DNA of 43,973 bases from the NCBI GenBank assembly GCA_014885115.2, contig WKLE02001747.1, positions 1 through 43,973 of the forward strand, read 5' to 3'. How positions within the stretch are numbered: position 1 is the first letter of the stretch; each line of letters starts with the position of its first letter. Source of the stretch: Asterionellopsis glacialis (taxonomy: Eukaryota; Bacillariophyta; Plagiogrammaphyceae; Rhaphoneidales; Asterionellopsidaceae). Position numbers and translations under genes: made by a program. The notes beneath the pieces are model-generated. The model worked only from the letters and a program-made list of their open reading frames with translations. It was not told where the DNA came from and did no database searches. Of the stretch, positions 31,209 to 42,237 are shown piece by piece.

Positions 31209-32007
31209 NNNNNNNNNNNNNNNNNNNNNNNNNNNNNNNNNNNNNNNNNNNNNNNNNNNNNNNNNNNNNNNNNNNNNNNNNNNNNNNNNNNNNNNNNNNN
31301 NNNNNNNNNNNNNNNNNNNNNNNNNNNNNNNNNNNNNNNNNNNNNNNNNNNNNNNNNNNNNNNNNNNNNNNNNNNNNNNNNNNNNNNNNNNNNNNNNNNN
31401 NNNNNNNNNNNNNNNNNNNNNNNNNNNNNNNNNNNNNNNNNNNNNNNNNNNNNNNNNNNNNNNNNNNNNNNNNNNNNNNNNNNNNNNNNNNNNNNNNNNN
31501 NNNNNNNNNNNNNNNNNNNNNNNNNNNNNNNNNNNNNNNNNNNNNNNNNNNNNNNNNNNNNNNNNNNNNNNNNNNNNNNNNNNNNNNNNNNNNNNNNNNN
31601 NNNNNNNNNNNNNNNNNNNNNNNNNNNNNNNNNNNNNNNNNNNNNNNNNNNNNNNNNNNNNNNNNNNNNNNNNNNNNNNNNNNNNNNNNNNNNNNNNNNN
31701 NNNNNNNNNNNNNNNNNNNNNNNNNNNNNNNNNNNNNNNNNNNNNNNNNNNNNNNNNNNNNNNNNNNNNNNNNNNNNNNNNNNNNNNNNNNNNNNNNNNN
31801 NNNNNNNNNNNNNNNNNNNNNNNNNNNNNNNNNNNNNNNNNNNNNNNNNNNNNNNNNNNNNNNNNNNNNNNNNNNNNNNNNNNNNNNNNNNNNNNNNNNN
31901 NNNNNNNNNNNNNNNNNNNNNNNNNNNNNNNNNNNNNNNNNNNNNNNNNNNNNNNNNNNNNNNNNNNNNNNNNNNNNNNNNNNNNNNNNNNNNNNNNNNN
32001 NNNNNNN
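31209..32007. other. Assembly gap (799 N)
   Basis: Continuous N. Any ORF across it is an artefact. The repeat desert lies on the left and normal CpG-bearing DNA on the right, so the true desert/island border may lie inside the gap. Confidence 0.98.
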
Positions 32008-33394
32008 CCAGAGATATTGACAACAACCAACCTTCTAGATCATATTTTTCAAATAATCATAATTAATCTAACCATCTGATACATAATATAATATTAAGAT
32101 GATTGTTATAATGGTCTCTTTGTCATCATTTGTAAGCTACTGCTTCATCTCGTCATGTTGTTTTTCAACGAGATTCCGACTTAAAATAATATTTTTCGTT
32201 CTTTGTTTGTCTTCGTCAATTGGGGTGTCGATGCGCACCTGAAATGAGCGCGAACTCGCTCTACTCAATTTTCTACATTAAATTAACTACCAATATCTCC
32301 GATTATGCATCACGGAAAATTCTCGTGTGACCAGGAATAATCACGCTCGTTGAAAACTGACGTGGTGATTTTAATCTTCAAGTTCAGTACCAGATGGTCC
32401 TTAAATCTTCTCTTTACTGACTAAATTCCGGTACTTAATGTCGAATTTAACAGCGTATTTTTATTCAAGACACTGACGCAGCCTTTTTACTATTAACAAT
32501 ATGGACTTACAAGTTTTTACTCGAATAGTGGGTTTTGGTAACGGATGGTACCATGCGTACCTGCTTCTTTCATAAATATTATTGTTGAAAGGATGCTAAA
32601 AAATGATAAATGTACAGTACAAGGTATAGTTGCTCTATGCTTCAACTTTAGGAAACAGTATTTTGTAATCCTGTACGGTATGTATTATACCTGGTACAGA
32701 GGTAAAATTAGGACATTAAACGCTACCACATATATTATATTGTGCTTTGGGTGACCTAACTATATCTTTAGTAGTTAATTAGGACCTACTTGTACCTTGC
32801 ACTAGAAGGTATTGAAGTGGTGTACCTGGTACCAGGTACCTGGTATAGATCACGGATAGCACAAAAAATTATGACTCTACTGTACTTTGTATCGATTGTA
32901 AGTTGCTTATGTAAATTTATATGCTCATAGCTTCATTGCCCTTCATCAGACTACAATATTAATTATGAGACGGGAATTCGAATCAAGAAACTGTTGTTGA
33001 CGTGGTCCAAATGGCAAAGGTGTCTCAATCTGTTCTATTGTTGACGAATGCTATTTTACTTATGGGTGATTACCACGTCAGCTTGATTATTCCCATAAGA
33101 TGACGTCAAGTATGACATGAAGAGCAAATCTGATCCATCTTGTTCATATTATCTCTGATTCCTACTATCAGGTTATTTGTGTAAGAAAAGGTTCAAAACC
33201 TCAACATACACTTTACGTGGTACAAAATAGCTAATATTGGACAAAAGACTTGAACCGATGGCAGAGAGTCACAAAGTCGGGACCACTACCTTACAGAATT
33301 TTCAAAATACTTAGCAGATATTGAGCAGCAAGCGTATTTTCTTATTTTTCTCAAAATAAACTTCACAGGCAAAACAATCCTATTCGTGGTAGAA
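32008..33394. promoter_or_regulatory. Lipase upstream region with TGACGT boxes and an 18-bp palindrome
   Basis: No gene supported. TGACGT at 32358-32363, TGACGC at 32474-32479, TGACGT at 32998-33003, ACGTCA at 33075-33080 and a full TGACGTCA palindrome at 33101-33108; the last three lie 285-400 bp before the lipase start. A perfect 18-bp palindrome GTACCTGGTACCAGGTAC at 32822-32839 is identical to the one at 17971-17988. Confidence 0.5.
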
Positions 33395-36300
33395 ATGATG
33401 ACAGTTCCCGTGAATAACAAAAAATCATCATCACAAGAAACAAGCAAAAGAGAGAAAGAAATTCACAAAAGCAAACAAATGGAAGCATTGGATTCAGTAC
33501 ACCAAGGGCTTTACGAAAAAAACAAGAAAAACTTGAGGAGCAGCAATCATATTATCGAAAGGAATACAAAAACCAAATTTGATCGAGAATCTGAGGATTT
33601 TCTCATGGGAACCAAGAAAGAGACTCCGGGTTCGGATGACGAGAATATGAATTCCTCGCTCACTCCACTAACGTGCTCGACCACAGATGACGAACAAGAA
33701 GAACCGGTCATCACCATCACTCGAAATTCAATTTCATGTACAAGCTTGGTCACTATGCTGTCAATCGATGAAGGGGAACCCCCTTCGTCTGATTCGCTCA
33801 ACAAACGAAAGGAATTCAGTCGATCTCAGTCGGAATTTTTCTTTTCGAATTCGAATTCGAATTCGAGCGGTCTCGATCGCGAAGCAGTGGATGATTCTCG
33901 CAATAACCATGAGAGCAGCAGCAACACCAACTTTCGAGACCTGCTGAAAGACCAAAGACTTGACGAATCCATGCCAAGCATACCTTCGTACGTATCATTC
34001 AATGACGAACTACCTGATTGTCAAGCAATTAAAAGGATGGACTCGAATCAACTACGCGGCATTGGTAAAGGGATTGCCAGTAAGAAATCAATGGTCAACA
34101 TGTTAGCTTGGAGACGTTCCTCTGCTGGTGGGCTTGATGTCTACCGACAAAACCTGTCAAACTCCAAATTAATGTTTCTTCCGCATTCCGAATTACACGC
34201 CAAGGATCTGTTAGATGAAGGACAAGATTACGTAAGCATGTCCATGTTGATTTACATATATGCACAATTGCGTGAAATGTCTCTGTTGGGTTATACAGAA
34301 ATACCCTTCAATGAGGTAGATGTCAATCGTCCTACTAAACCCAATTCACCTCCCAAGGATAACAAAAGCGGAATACCAAGGATGCTGGACAACACTAGAA
34401 CTGCAGGGTCCATCATTCGTGTGGTGTTGGAAGAATTACAACATCATCGTGATGAAATTCAAAATGATGATAGGGATTCACAGGATATCGATGAAGATAT
34501 CAATATGAAGAACCATGACATATCCATCATTTCAGAATTTAATCATTGGGTAGAAGACTCCCGAGTTGACAAGCCTGATGATGCAGCTGAAATTGCCATT
34601 AAGGAATTAAAGAAACGTGTCGCACAAGCACACTGGAGACGGTTACGGGCTATCGTCAAAGTGAATGCACGTCTCAAAACATTGGGAGGGATGACGAATA
34701 ATATTGATACTGCCTATTGCTCACAAGTCAAGAGACAATCTGCAGCATCTTGTAACAAATCTTTATCTGACAAATTGGCTGTCCGTAAACAGGCTTTGAT
34801 TGAAGAACACAAGAAATCAGGGTCTCAAAAAAGAACTAATTGGTTTACACTCCAACGTCGTATGATTGAAGATCACTTCGGTATCGATGACAAGAGTAAC
34901 CGTGGCACCAAACAAGATAATGATACAGAAGATGGCAAACCCAACAATTACATGATTGAAAAGACATTGGAAGACTCCTTACCCAAATACTTCAAGAAGG
35001 GATCGTTGCTTTCTCGTATGATGGAACAGGGTATTGAAGTTGTATACTTTGGTGATCGCCATCCGAATGAGGCTACATACTGTATAGCTGTCAATCGCGC
35101 TACATCAACTGTGACAATTATTTTCCGTGGTAGTGTGACTGCACATAATTGGTCACGCAACTTTAAGTTTATTGGAACAGAACGATGTAATCCGCTTGCG
35201 GACGAAGACTATGAAGGCAGATCTGATAAATTTATGGTCCATACTGGATTCGGATTGTACTTGTTACGACGTCGGCAAGACAATCAAAAACGAAAGTTGG
35301 ACGAAATCTTTGATCATGTTCATCGTGTTGGATTAGAATTAAGTTCATCTGGTAATTACAAGGTTGCCATCACAGGTCATTCATTAGGTGGTGCATTGGC
35401 AACTATTCTATCCTTTTATGCAGCAAGTGATAAACGGTTCACCAATGTTGCACCAGTCCGTACCTTTACCTTTGCAGCACCACGTGTCGGCGATGCACGC
35501 TTCTTTCGTGCCTATTGTCAATTGGAACGTACTGGTCGTCTCATGCATGCAAGATTTTTCAATACCAATGATATTGTGCCATTATTACCACCCTTTGCTA
35601 TGGATGGTTGGAAGATTGGGCCTAATTACAAACATGTCGGTCTACAAGTCAGGATTCACGAAACTAATTTCATGTCAAAGGCAATTTATCGTAACGCACT
35701 TGATATTACCTACCCGGCGCGTTTCAAATGGTGTCAAGTCTTTTGGCAATGGGTATCGAATAGTATTTTAACTAATTTGACATGGCCGAACAAAATCAAG
35801 GTGAATCACAATTTGTCAGAACATCAAAGACGTATTGTCTTTATGGAACAATTTCGAAGATGTCTAGCAAAAACAGGTAAGAGAACAAATAGCATTGGCG
35901 ACGAAATAACCTTGTGATGAATTCTAGAATTTGTGTCTGATTGTCGTATTTCCCTTTCCCACTTCCACACATTCCAGAATTTCGACACGATGATCGTCGT
36001 AATACCATGAAATCCTTGGAAGATTATTACAGTATCAAGGCATCTATTCCAGGACCTGCAGAACAACGTGGCAAACCACGTACAGGAATGGCCATCCGTC
36101 TTTTGTTCCTAAGTGTGTTAGTTACTTTAGGGTTTGTGGGTAAATCCTTCATCTTGTATAAAGCTCTTCAGATACCTGTATATAATCACACTAAAGATGC
36201 TGTGGGTGCTGTATGTACCGCAGTTCAACAGGTATCTATTGATTCCTTCCATGCGATGACTAGTGATAATAGCAACAATGAGGTCTCCTGTAGTATGACA

Positions 36301-37083
36301 GAAGATTGGATGTCAGCTGAGGAAAACCTAGAGCAACAAGATCTCCTTTCTGATTTAATCGAATATGCTGTTGATGCTTCAACAAATGACACTGAGAAAG
36401 TAATTCAAGTGGAAGAGGACCATGTTACACCTGACGCTGGAACTGAAAGTCAGAAAGAAACTGTAATTGACTATGAAGAATCGAGAATTTCCAAAGAAGA
36501 AGTTGAACTATTATCTTCTTCTAGAAGTTCTTCATCAACTGACTCAGAGGCAGGTACAAATAATTTGGACGACGATACAATACTTGATAAAGAAGCTGTT
36601 GAAAGCATGATTTTTGAAGGAATATCTTATGACGAACAAGCAAAGTCATCACCAGTCGTTGAGGAGGTTGTGGAGAAAGATGAAAAGGATGAGGTATCCA
36701 TGGTTGATAAATCTTACGAAGTACCATCTATTCAACCAAACAAGGTGGAGGAAAAAGAGGCAGAAGAACAACCCGCAGTGGGCATCCCTCATCCAGATGA
36801 AGTGTCCTGGGGGATTGTGGATTCAAACAAAATTGCTATATCTCGTGCACAATTACGGTCCATGGAATTCCAATTGAAAGTTCATGAAGCTTTCAATGCA
36901 ACACGGAATTCGTTGAAACACCATTCATCATCTTCGCAAGATTTGTTAATTGAATTAGATGTCCTCAAAGACTCCTTGGACAACGAGGAGGAGACAACTT
37001 TGACTAGGCGGAATATGGGAAACAACCCAATGGCTGTCTTACCACGTCTTGTAGGACATGTATTTTCTTTCAAATCAAACTAA
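33395..37083 (+). CDS. Class 3 (alpha/beta-hydrolase) lipase joined by an intron to a membrane-anchor acidic tail
   Basis: I join 33395-35876 and 35978-37083 (1195 aa). The intron 35877-35977 (101 nt) has donor CAG/GTAAGA and acceptor ACATTCCAG after a pyrimidine-rich tract; the junction (phase 1) keeps the frame. Unspliced, the first frame would stop at 35917. Residues 1-400 are mostly disordered and polar. The lipase domain spans about residues 540-760: TIIFRGS (oxyanion region), GHSLGG with catalytic S663, FAAPRVGD, NTNDIVPLLPP with D726, and YKHVG with H747. The exon 2 part has one transmembrane helix at about 865-888 (IRLLFLSVLVTLGFVGKSF), then a 300-residue Glu/Asp/Ser-rich tail. Family members hydrolyse acylglycerols or membrane galactolipids/phospholipids. 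The codon preceding the start is GTG-GTA-GAA, so ATG 33395 is the first Met. If the splice is wrong, there are two genes instead. Confidence 0.85.
35877..35977 (+). other. 101-nt intron of the lipase gene
   Basis: GTAAGAGAAC at the 5' end, and TTCCCTTTCCCACTTCCACA shortly before the 3' CAG. It contains the stop codon of the unspliced first frame. Joining 35876 to 35978 rebuilds a Glu codon and continues the downstream frame. Confidence 0.7.
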
Positions 37084-37226
37084 GAAAAAAAAACAAAAAC
37101 AAAAAAAAACATAGAAAATCCACTCAAATTTTGATAAAAAATATAGATCACAATTTAAAATATCTATATCAATATGATAGCCAAATCAAAACTATTTTAA
37201 CCTTTATCTTTGTTTCCGAACGAGTG

Positions 37227-39734
37227 TTATCGTTGAAACCCACCTACAATTCTAAAGTAGTCAGTAGCACTAATTTCAGTAGAACAATCATTTATTTCTG
37301 TCGTCATTGTCTTTGCTTCAGAAGGAGAACTTTGTATTGCAAATGATGCCAACGTCACTTTCGGAGGTGACGTGGTTAGCCCATTGGTCAATATACTAGT
37401 GCTATCATCATCTGCTACATTTGGAGTTGCGTCGGCTTTTTGATGAGGCTGTGATGTTGTAGTTGGACCAGACAATCCATTCATACTTCGAAAATAATTT
37501 GTTACATGATGTTGATGATCATTTCGCAAAACTCTACCTTTTGACTCATCCATTACCTCTTTATGTTGCTGAGTAGAAAATCCATTGTGTTGAAGAGCTA
37601 CTCTAGACGATAATGGCGATGCAGGAGATGTTTTCAAAGAAGTAACAGATACCTCATTTTTGGCATTGGCATTCCTTGACTTTGGTTTTACCATCATTCC
37701 GCCTACACTTCGAAAATATGCAGCTATTGTTTCATCCGTCTTTTGCGGAATGGTATGGTCCGTTACAGCAGACGTGGTCGCCAATATCTCTTTCTCAGTC
37801 GTTGTTGTTGTCGTTTCTGAAAGTGGTGCAGTATCCCTACCCGTACCCGTACTACTTTGGGTACTGCTACCACTAAACATTTCTGCCATTTGATCTTCAC
37901 ATGCCATCACTTGTGAAAAGTCTTCCGCATCCAATACGCACTCCTCAGCTACTTGGTAGGCTGCATAATCATCAGCGGTTGGTTCTTGAAACGTCGTGGT
38001 TGGCAAAGATTGAGCATCTGGCACCACCTCCTCTAAAGGATTCCCTGTAATACTATCAAACCAATTAGCTTGGGCATTTTCCACGACCGTTTCTTCTTCT
38101 ATGGTTACTTTAGGCATTGCATCAACTTTCACACCTGCACCATTGGTGTTCCCTGATATCCCATCACTGGCGGTACTAGTTGTTGTTGTTGTTGTTATTG
38201 TTGTACTCATGGTTCTTGTTAGTGTAGATGAATCACCACTGACATTCTTATCGGTGATCTCATTATTTTTTGTGTCATCATCACTCTGGAACAAATTCTG
38301 AAAGAAAGACTCGATGGAATCCCATATGGATGGAGATTCTTCTTCCTCTAGTTGTTGTTTAGATGTCTCCTCCGTATTGGTTTGTATAGATGGCATACCT
38401 AAACTTTTTCGTAATAGCATTTCTTCGTCATCTAATACACCCATATTTCCCAAATATATTTCAAAAGGTTGTTCACGTAGCATGCGTCGTATTTTCAATA
38501 GGTACGTCGTTACAGCACTGCGTCTTATTTGATATACACCATCAAATGGGCCATTTAAATCTACAGCAAAGTTGTAAAATAATACGTACACAGCTGTCAG
38601 AGCGGCGAATGTTAATCTTGATTCTTGCGGTGGTAATCCATCATTTGTCACGATAGTTAATGTTGATACAGTATACCCCGCCAAAATTAAACCCGTCAAT
38701 AAACTCAAGACCAAAAAATGCGTGGGTGGCAACGAGGATGCTTCTGAACTTAATCTTGCAGCTCTTGCTTCCATTAACTCAGGAATTTTGGCACGTAGCG
38801 TGTCAATTAAACCTTCTTGCTGGACACTTAAATCTTCTTCTTTGGTTTCTAAATGAAAATCATTGATCTGTTGAAATAAGTATTGATACGGATCTGCTTT
38901 CATAATCAATAATAATTCAGCTGCTCTGGTACGTTGTACCATGATTTGCATTTGAGTGGCAACTAATTGACATGCATATTTGGCTTGTGATGGGATGTCT
39001 ACGAAGAGTTCCAATACAAGTTGTGTAGTTTGTCCCAATAATGCTGCCTCCGTTGTGGCATACTCTTGTACTTCTTGTTGTCGTTTGTATAAAATTTCAA
39101 GCGTAAGAGCAATAATGGTACCATACAAGACACCTACACCAGGGGCAAATTGTCCAGCTACCATTTGAAAGTCATCATTGGATACAGTTTCGAAATTACG
39201 GAATATATCGGAAACGAATGGAAATATCAAATAGGCACCTCCCAATACACACATACGGAACGGTGGTGCCACCCAAAATGATTTGTTAAAGGTTGGGGGA
39301 CTTTGATTCACTTCATCTAAGGACGCAACTTTATTCATTTGTAAAATAGAATCATTTCCGTACGATCGATCCACCAATAATTGTAATTTATGTTCCGAAT
39401 CACCACTTGCAGCCTTCCTTTCACGAACATATTCCTTTAATTCGTCCCATTCATTTTCCTTCAGAATATCAAGTACAGAACGATTTGCACGTTCCTGTTC
39501 TTGATAATATTCTTCCAAAACCTCACGTCCCTTCCAGTTACTAATCAAATTTTGTTTTGTGCTTATTTTTTGTGGCCTTAATGATGATGATGATGTCGCT
39601 ATCGTTCCTGGAAAAGACAAAGTTTGACGAGGATTACAATTTTGAAAGGCATGACTTGACGGTAAAATGGATAATAAGGATAACTGTATGGAAATCGAAA
39701 TTATTTGTTCTATCGACGAAGATTTCAGCAACAT
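37227..39734 (-). CDS. Plastid-type DUF4239-like (bestrophin-like) membrane protein with three tail motifs
   Basis: 835 aa from ATG 39734 (the upstream GTG at 39740 is not needed). Residues 1-29 form a signal peptide ending SSHA, followed by FQ: a Phe right after the cleavage site is the diatom plastid-import signature. The core at about 150-420 has four predicted membrane helices: 160-180 (FRMCVLGGAYLIFPFVSD), 197-217 (GVGVLYGTIIALTLEIL), 340-360 and 378-394, with LNGPFDGVYQIRRS after the last; this end motif fits the DUF4239 family. The remaining 420 residues are disordered, Thr/Glu-rich, and carry YFRSVGG, YFRSMNG and YFRIVGG, the last one at the extreme C-terminus. About 739 bp separate it head to head from its paralogue at 40480. 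Transport function, possibly anion or bicarbonate, is inferred by analogy only. Confidence 0.78.
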   Translation of the reverse strand: MLLKSSSIEQIISISIQLSLLSILPSSHAFQNCNPRQTLSFPGTIATSSSSLRPQKISTKQNLISNWKGREVLEEYYQEQERANRSVLDILKENEWDELKEYVRERKAASGDSEHKLQLLVDRSYGNDSILQMNKVASLDEVNQSPPTFNKSFWVAPPFRMCVLGGAYLIFPFVSDIFRNFETVSNDDFQMVAGQFAPGVGVLYGTIIALTLEILYKRQQEVQEYATTEAALLGQTTQLVLELFVDIPSQAKYACQLVATQMQIMVQRTRAAELLLIMKADPYQYLFQQINDFHLETKEEDLSVQQEGLIDTLRAKIPELMEARAARLSSEASSLPPTHFLVLSLLTGLILAGYTVSTLTIVTNDGLPPQESRLTFAALTAVYVLFYNFAVDLNGPFDGVYQIRRSAVTTYLLKIRRMLREQPFEIYLGNMGVLDDEEMLLRKSLGMPSIQTNTEETSKQQLEEEESPSIWDSIESFFQNLFQSDDDTKNNEITDKNVSGDSSTLTRTMSTTITTTTTTSTASDGISGNTNGAGVKVDAMPKVTIEEETVVENAQANWFDSITGNPLEEVVPDAQSLPTTTFQEPTADDYAAYQVAEECVLDAEDFSQVMACEDQMAEMFSGSSTQSSTGTGRDTAPLSETTTTTTEKEILATTSAVTDHTIPQKTDETIAAYFRSVGGMMVKPKSRNANAKNEVSVTSLKTSPASPLSSRVALQHNGFSTQQHKEVMDESKGRVLRNDHQHHVTNYFRSMNGLSGPTTTSQPHQKADATPNVADDDSTSILTNGLTTSPPKVTLASFAIQSSPSEAKTMTTEINDCSTEISATDYFRIVGGFQR
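37239..37718 (-). repeat. Three-fold Tyr-Phe-Arg tail motif
   Basis: The motif YFR[SI][VM][GN]G is encoded at 37718-37698, 37496-37476 and 37259-37239. Spacings are 74 and 79 codons within otherwise unconserved disordered sequence. The paralogue has one copy (YFRRTSG, 42208-42228), again within five residues of the stop codon. Confidence 0.75.
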
Positions 39735-40479
39735 TGTCACTGTGCTAGCTTCCTTTCTTATTTTTTAATGGTGCAGTTGTGAGAACATGCGGTTACTGAG
39801 CTGTGATGATGTCGCTCCTAATAAATGGCCGAGGATTCCTTGTCTTCCGAGAAAGAGAAAGAAGATGCATCGCAGTACGTACGACCACGACGGAGGATCA
39901 TCAATCGAAATCTTTCTGGGACCTATCTACTAGAGTACAGTAATAATTTATATCGAGAATACTGAATCCGATACAGTTTGAATATGGTTAGTATCCAGTC
40001 TACATATAAATAAAATAAAATGAGGTTATATCTATGATCCAAACAGTGGAAAGTGGCGTAAATACCACGTCAGAATTACATATTTATGTTCAGTCATTTG
40101 TTTGATATACTGATAAGAAGTAAATGCCCTAAGAAGATTTTATCTAACCAGATGAAAATCAAATTACTTAGGTATAAACATATGCTTTAGGTCTGAAATC
40201 TCAATAAATGACAACTGACATTGTTAAGTAGAAGTTACCCCTTACGTAAGAAGTTAATTTTTGTAATATGTACGTCCGACGAACCACAACTTCTGAACTT
40301 GACAGCAGAACATCTTCAACAGATAGGAGTACAACAATATTATTTCAGCTGTCCTGACAAAACCTCACACCTTTGTCCAAGAGTCAAGACAGAGTCTCGA
40401 AATAATAGCATCACTGCCTAATAACTTCACCCTACACAAACACAACGCAGAAGAAAATTCAAACGACAAAGCTGAAGGA
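39735..40479. promoter_or_regulatory. Bidirectional promoter region between the two DUF4239-like genes
   Basis: A 745-bp head-to-head spacer. It includes ACGTCA at 40067-40072 as CCACGTCA, and GTACGTACGA near 39878. No conserved ORF. The arrangement suggests shared control of the paralogues. Confidence 0.5.
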
Positions 40480-42237
40480 ATGAAATTGTTGGTCCCGTCA
40501 GGTTTCATCGTCGTCTCTGTCTTGTTGACGGCAATATCGGTAGTTCATGGATTTGTTTCGAGACCGGTCGGTTCCTTTTCTCCTTCCGTAACAACTCATC
40601 TTCATCGCCACAGTAGCAACCAACTATTCAAACATTATTCCGTACGTGATGATATTTTACGTGAAGAAAAAGAAGCTAATGAATCATTGTTGGATGCAAT
40701 TCAAAATAGAAACAATAACAAAGGCACCACATTGTTGGGACGATTGAAGTCATTTGTAAATAATGTCAAAGACAAAACAGGTGATATGGAAAATAAATTA
40801 CAATTATTGACAAGTCGATCCTATGCGAATGCTGTTACCTTGACAGAAACATCCGTCTTTGAACCACCGACACTTGATGATTTGAATCAAAAACCTGTAC
40901 CCTTTAGTCAGGGGTATTGGGTAGCACCACCCTTTCGTATCATGGTATTGGCTGGGTCCTTCTTTGGTTTTGTCCCCTTAGCAAATTTCTTAAAAGCTCT
41001 GCTGGAAATTGATGATCGAGAATTTGATATTATATCAGGACAATTTGCACCGACTGTAGGAATTTTGTATGGTACCTTTGTAGCTTTGACATTGGAAATT
41101 TTATATGAACGTTTGGGTGCCTTACAAAACGATGGTACAGCAGAAGCTGCATTGTTGGCAAATACAGCACAAAATGTATTGAATTTCTTTCGCGATAACG
41201 ACAACGAAGCACGAAAGGCATGCCAATGCATAGCTGATCAAGTACGGATTTTATCCAAAGAATCCAGAGGTGCAGAAATGATTTCCATGATTAGTGAAGA
41301 TCCATATTCGACCTTGTTGCAATTAGTATCAAAGCACGAAAAACGTTTAGAAAAGGTTGGAAAATTAAGTCCTGCCAAATCAGCCTTATTCCAAGCCTTG
41401 TGTAGTGACGTTCCGAAATTAATGGCCATGAGATCCAAACGGTTAAGTGATGAAGCTGCCAAACTGCCACCAACACATTATCTGGTTTTAACTCTGTTGA
41501 CAGGATTAAATGTGATTGGATTTAGTTTGGCAACACTCAACGTTACGGGTGAAGATGGGAATCCACCTCGTGAGGCATGCCTGGTCTTTGCCTCCCTCAT
41601 GGCTATCTTCATTTTGTGTTATAATTTTTGTCGTGATTTAAACGACCCATTTACAGGTGTGTATCAGATCAAACGAAGTACAGGATCAGCATACTTACAT
41701 CAAATCAAATGGTTGATCGGTCAAGAAACCAACTTTGCACAATCCATACGATTTCATGATTGGGCAACAGCCGAAGAAACCAAACGCAATGATGCGGGTG
41801 ATGAACTTTTATCGCGATGGAAACCAGTAGAAAAAGAATTACCCTTGGATGAGTTAGAATCAAGGAGACAAATGAAACGTCGTCATATCTCTGAAAGTAG
41901 AGGCAGAGCTGCCACACAAGATTTTTTAGATGGTTGGGATGTTACCAGTAAAGATATTAACAGTATGAATGTTGCTATGGACAATAACATTGGTGCCAGT
42001 GATGGCCCTGAGCCTACTACCGGGAGCAAGATGCAGATAAAGGAAGATGATACCACAGGTTCGGTGATCCAATCAGCTACATCAGGCCCTTCTTCATCCT
42101 CTAAAAGTGCTAGAAACAACAGTAGTGGTGGTTTGTCGTCATCATCTCTCAATGGTCTGAAGACAGATGATCTGCGTACAGCAAATGGAAAGTCAATATC
42201 ATATGAATACTTTCGACGAACAAGTGGATTTCAATGA
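40480..42237 (+). CDS. Plastid-type DUF4239-like (bestrophin-like) membrane protein, paralogue
   Basis: 585 aa. Residues 1-24 form a signal peptide (VVSVLLTAISVVHG) followed by FVSRP, again a Phe at the predicted cleavage site with a basic, Ser/Thr-rich transit region. The core at about 145-415 aligns with the neighbour: YWVAPPFRIMVLAGSFFGF, GQFAPTVGILYGTFVALTL (helix 2), LPPTHYLVLTLLTGL (helix 3), an Ile/Leu/Phe-rich helix at 367-384, then LNDPFTGVYQIKRS. The GQFAP-GV-LYGT-ALTLEILY block is nearly identical between the two. A loop with charged helices (210-330) separates helices 2 and 3. The tail (about 420-585) is Ser/Asp-rich, disordered, and ends YEYFRRTSGFQ. It probably shares role and compartment with its neighbour and may form a hetero-oligomer; this is inferred. 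Confidence 0.8.
   Translation: MKLLVPSGFIVVSVLLTAISVVHGFVSRPVGSFSPSVTTHLHRHSSNQLFKHYSVRDDILREEKEANESLLDAIQNRNNNKGTTLLGRLKSFVNNVKDKTGDMENKLQLLTSRSYANAVTLTETSVFEPPTLDDLNQKPVPFSQGYWVAPPFRIMVLAGSFFGFVPLANFLKALLEIDDREFDIISGQFAPTVGILYGTFVALTLEILYERLGALQNDGTAEAALLANTAQNVLNFFRDNDNEARKACQCIADQVRILSKESRGAEMISMISEDPYSTLLQLVSKHEKRLEKVGKLSPAKSALFQALCSDVPKLMAMRSKRLSDEAAKLPPTHYLVLTLLTGLNVIGFSLATLNVTGEDGNPPREACLVFASLMAIFILCYNFCRDLNDPFTGVYQIKRSTGSAYLHQIKWLIGQETNFAQSIRFHDWATAEETKRNDAGDELLSRWKPVEKELPLDELESRRQMKRRHISESRGRAATQDFLDGWDVTSKDINSMNVAMDNNIGASDGPEPTTGSKMQIKEDDTTGSVIQSATSGPSSSSKSARNNSSGGLSSSSLNGLKTDDLRTANGKSISYEYFRRTSGFQ

Noticed and set aside
31098..32066. Long ORFs across the large gap
   Set aside because: Almost all codons are N; they are artefacts of the assembly gap.
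33846..33865. Repeated GAATTC tract as a separate microsatellite feature
   Set aside because: It encodes an in-frame Asn-Ser repeat within the disordered lipase N-terminus; it is part of that gene.
37131..37346. Short ORF between the lipase and the DUF4239-like gene
   Set aside because: No motif, and it overlaps the 3' end of the minus-strand gene.
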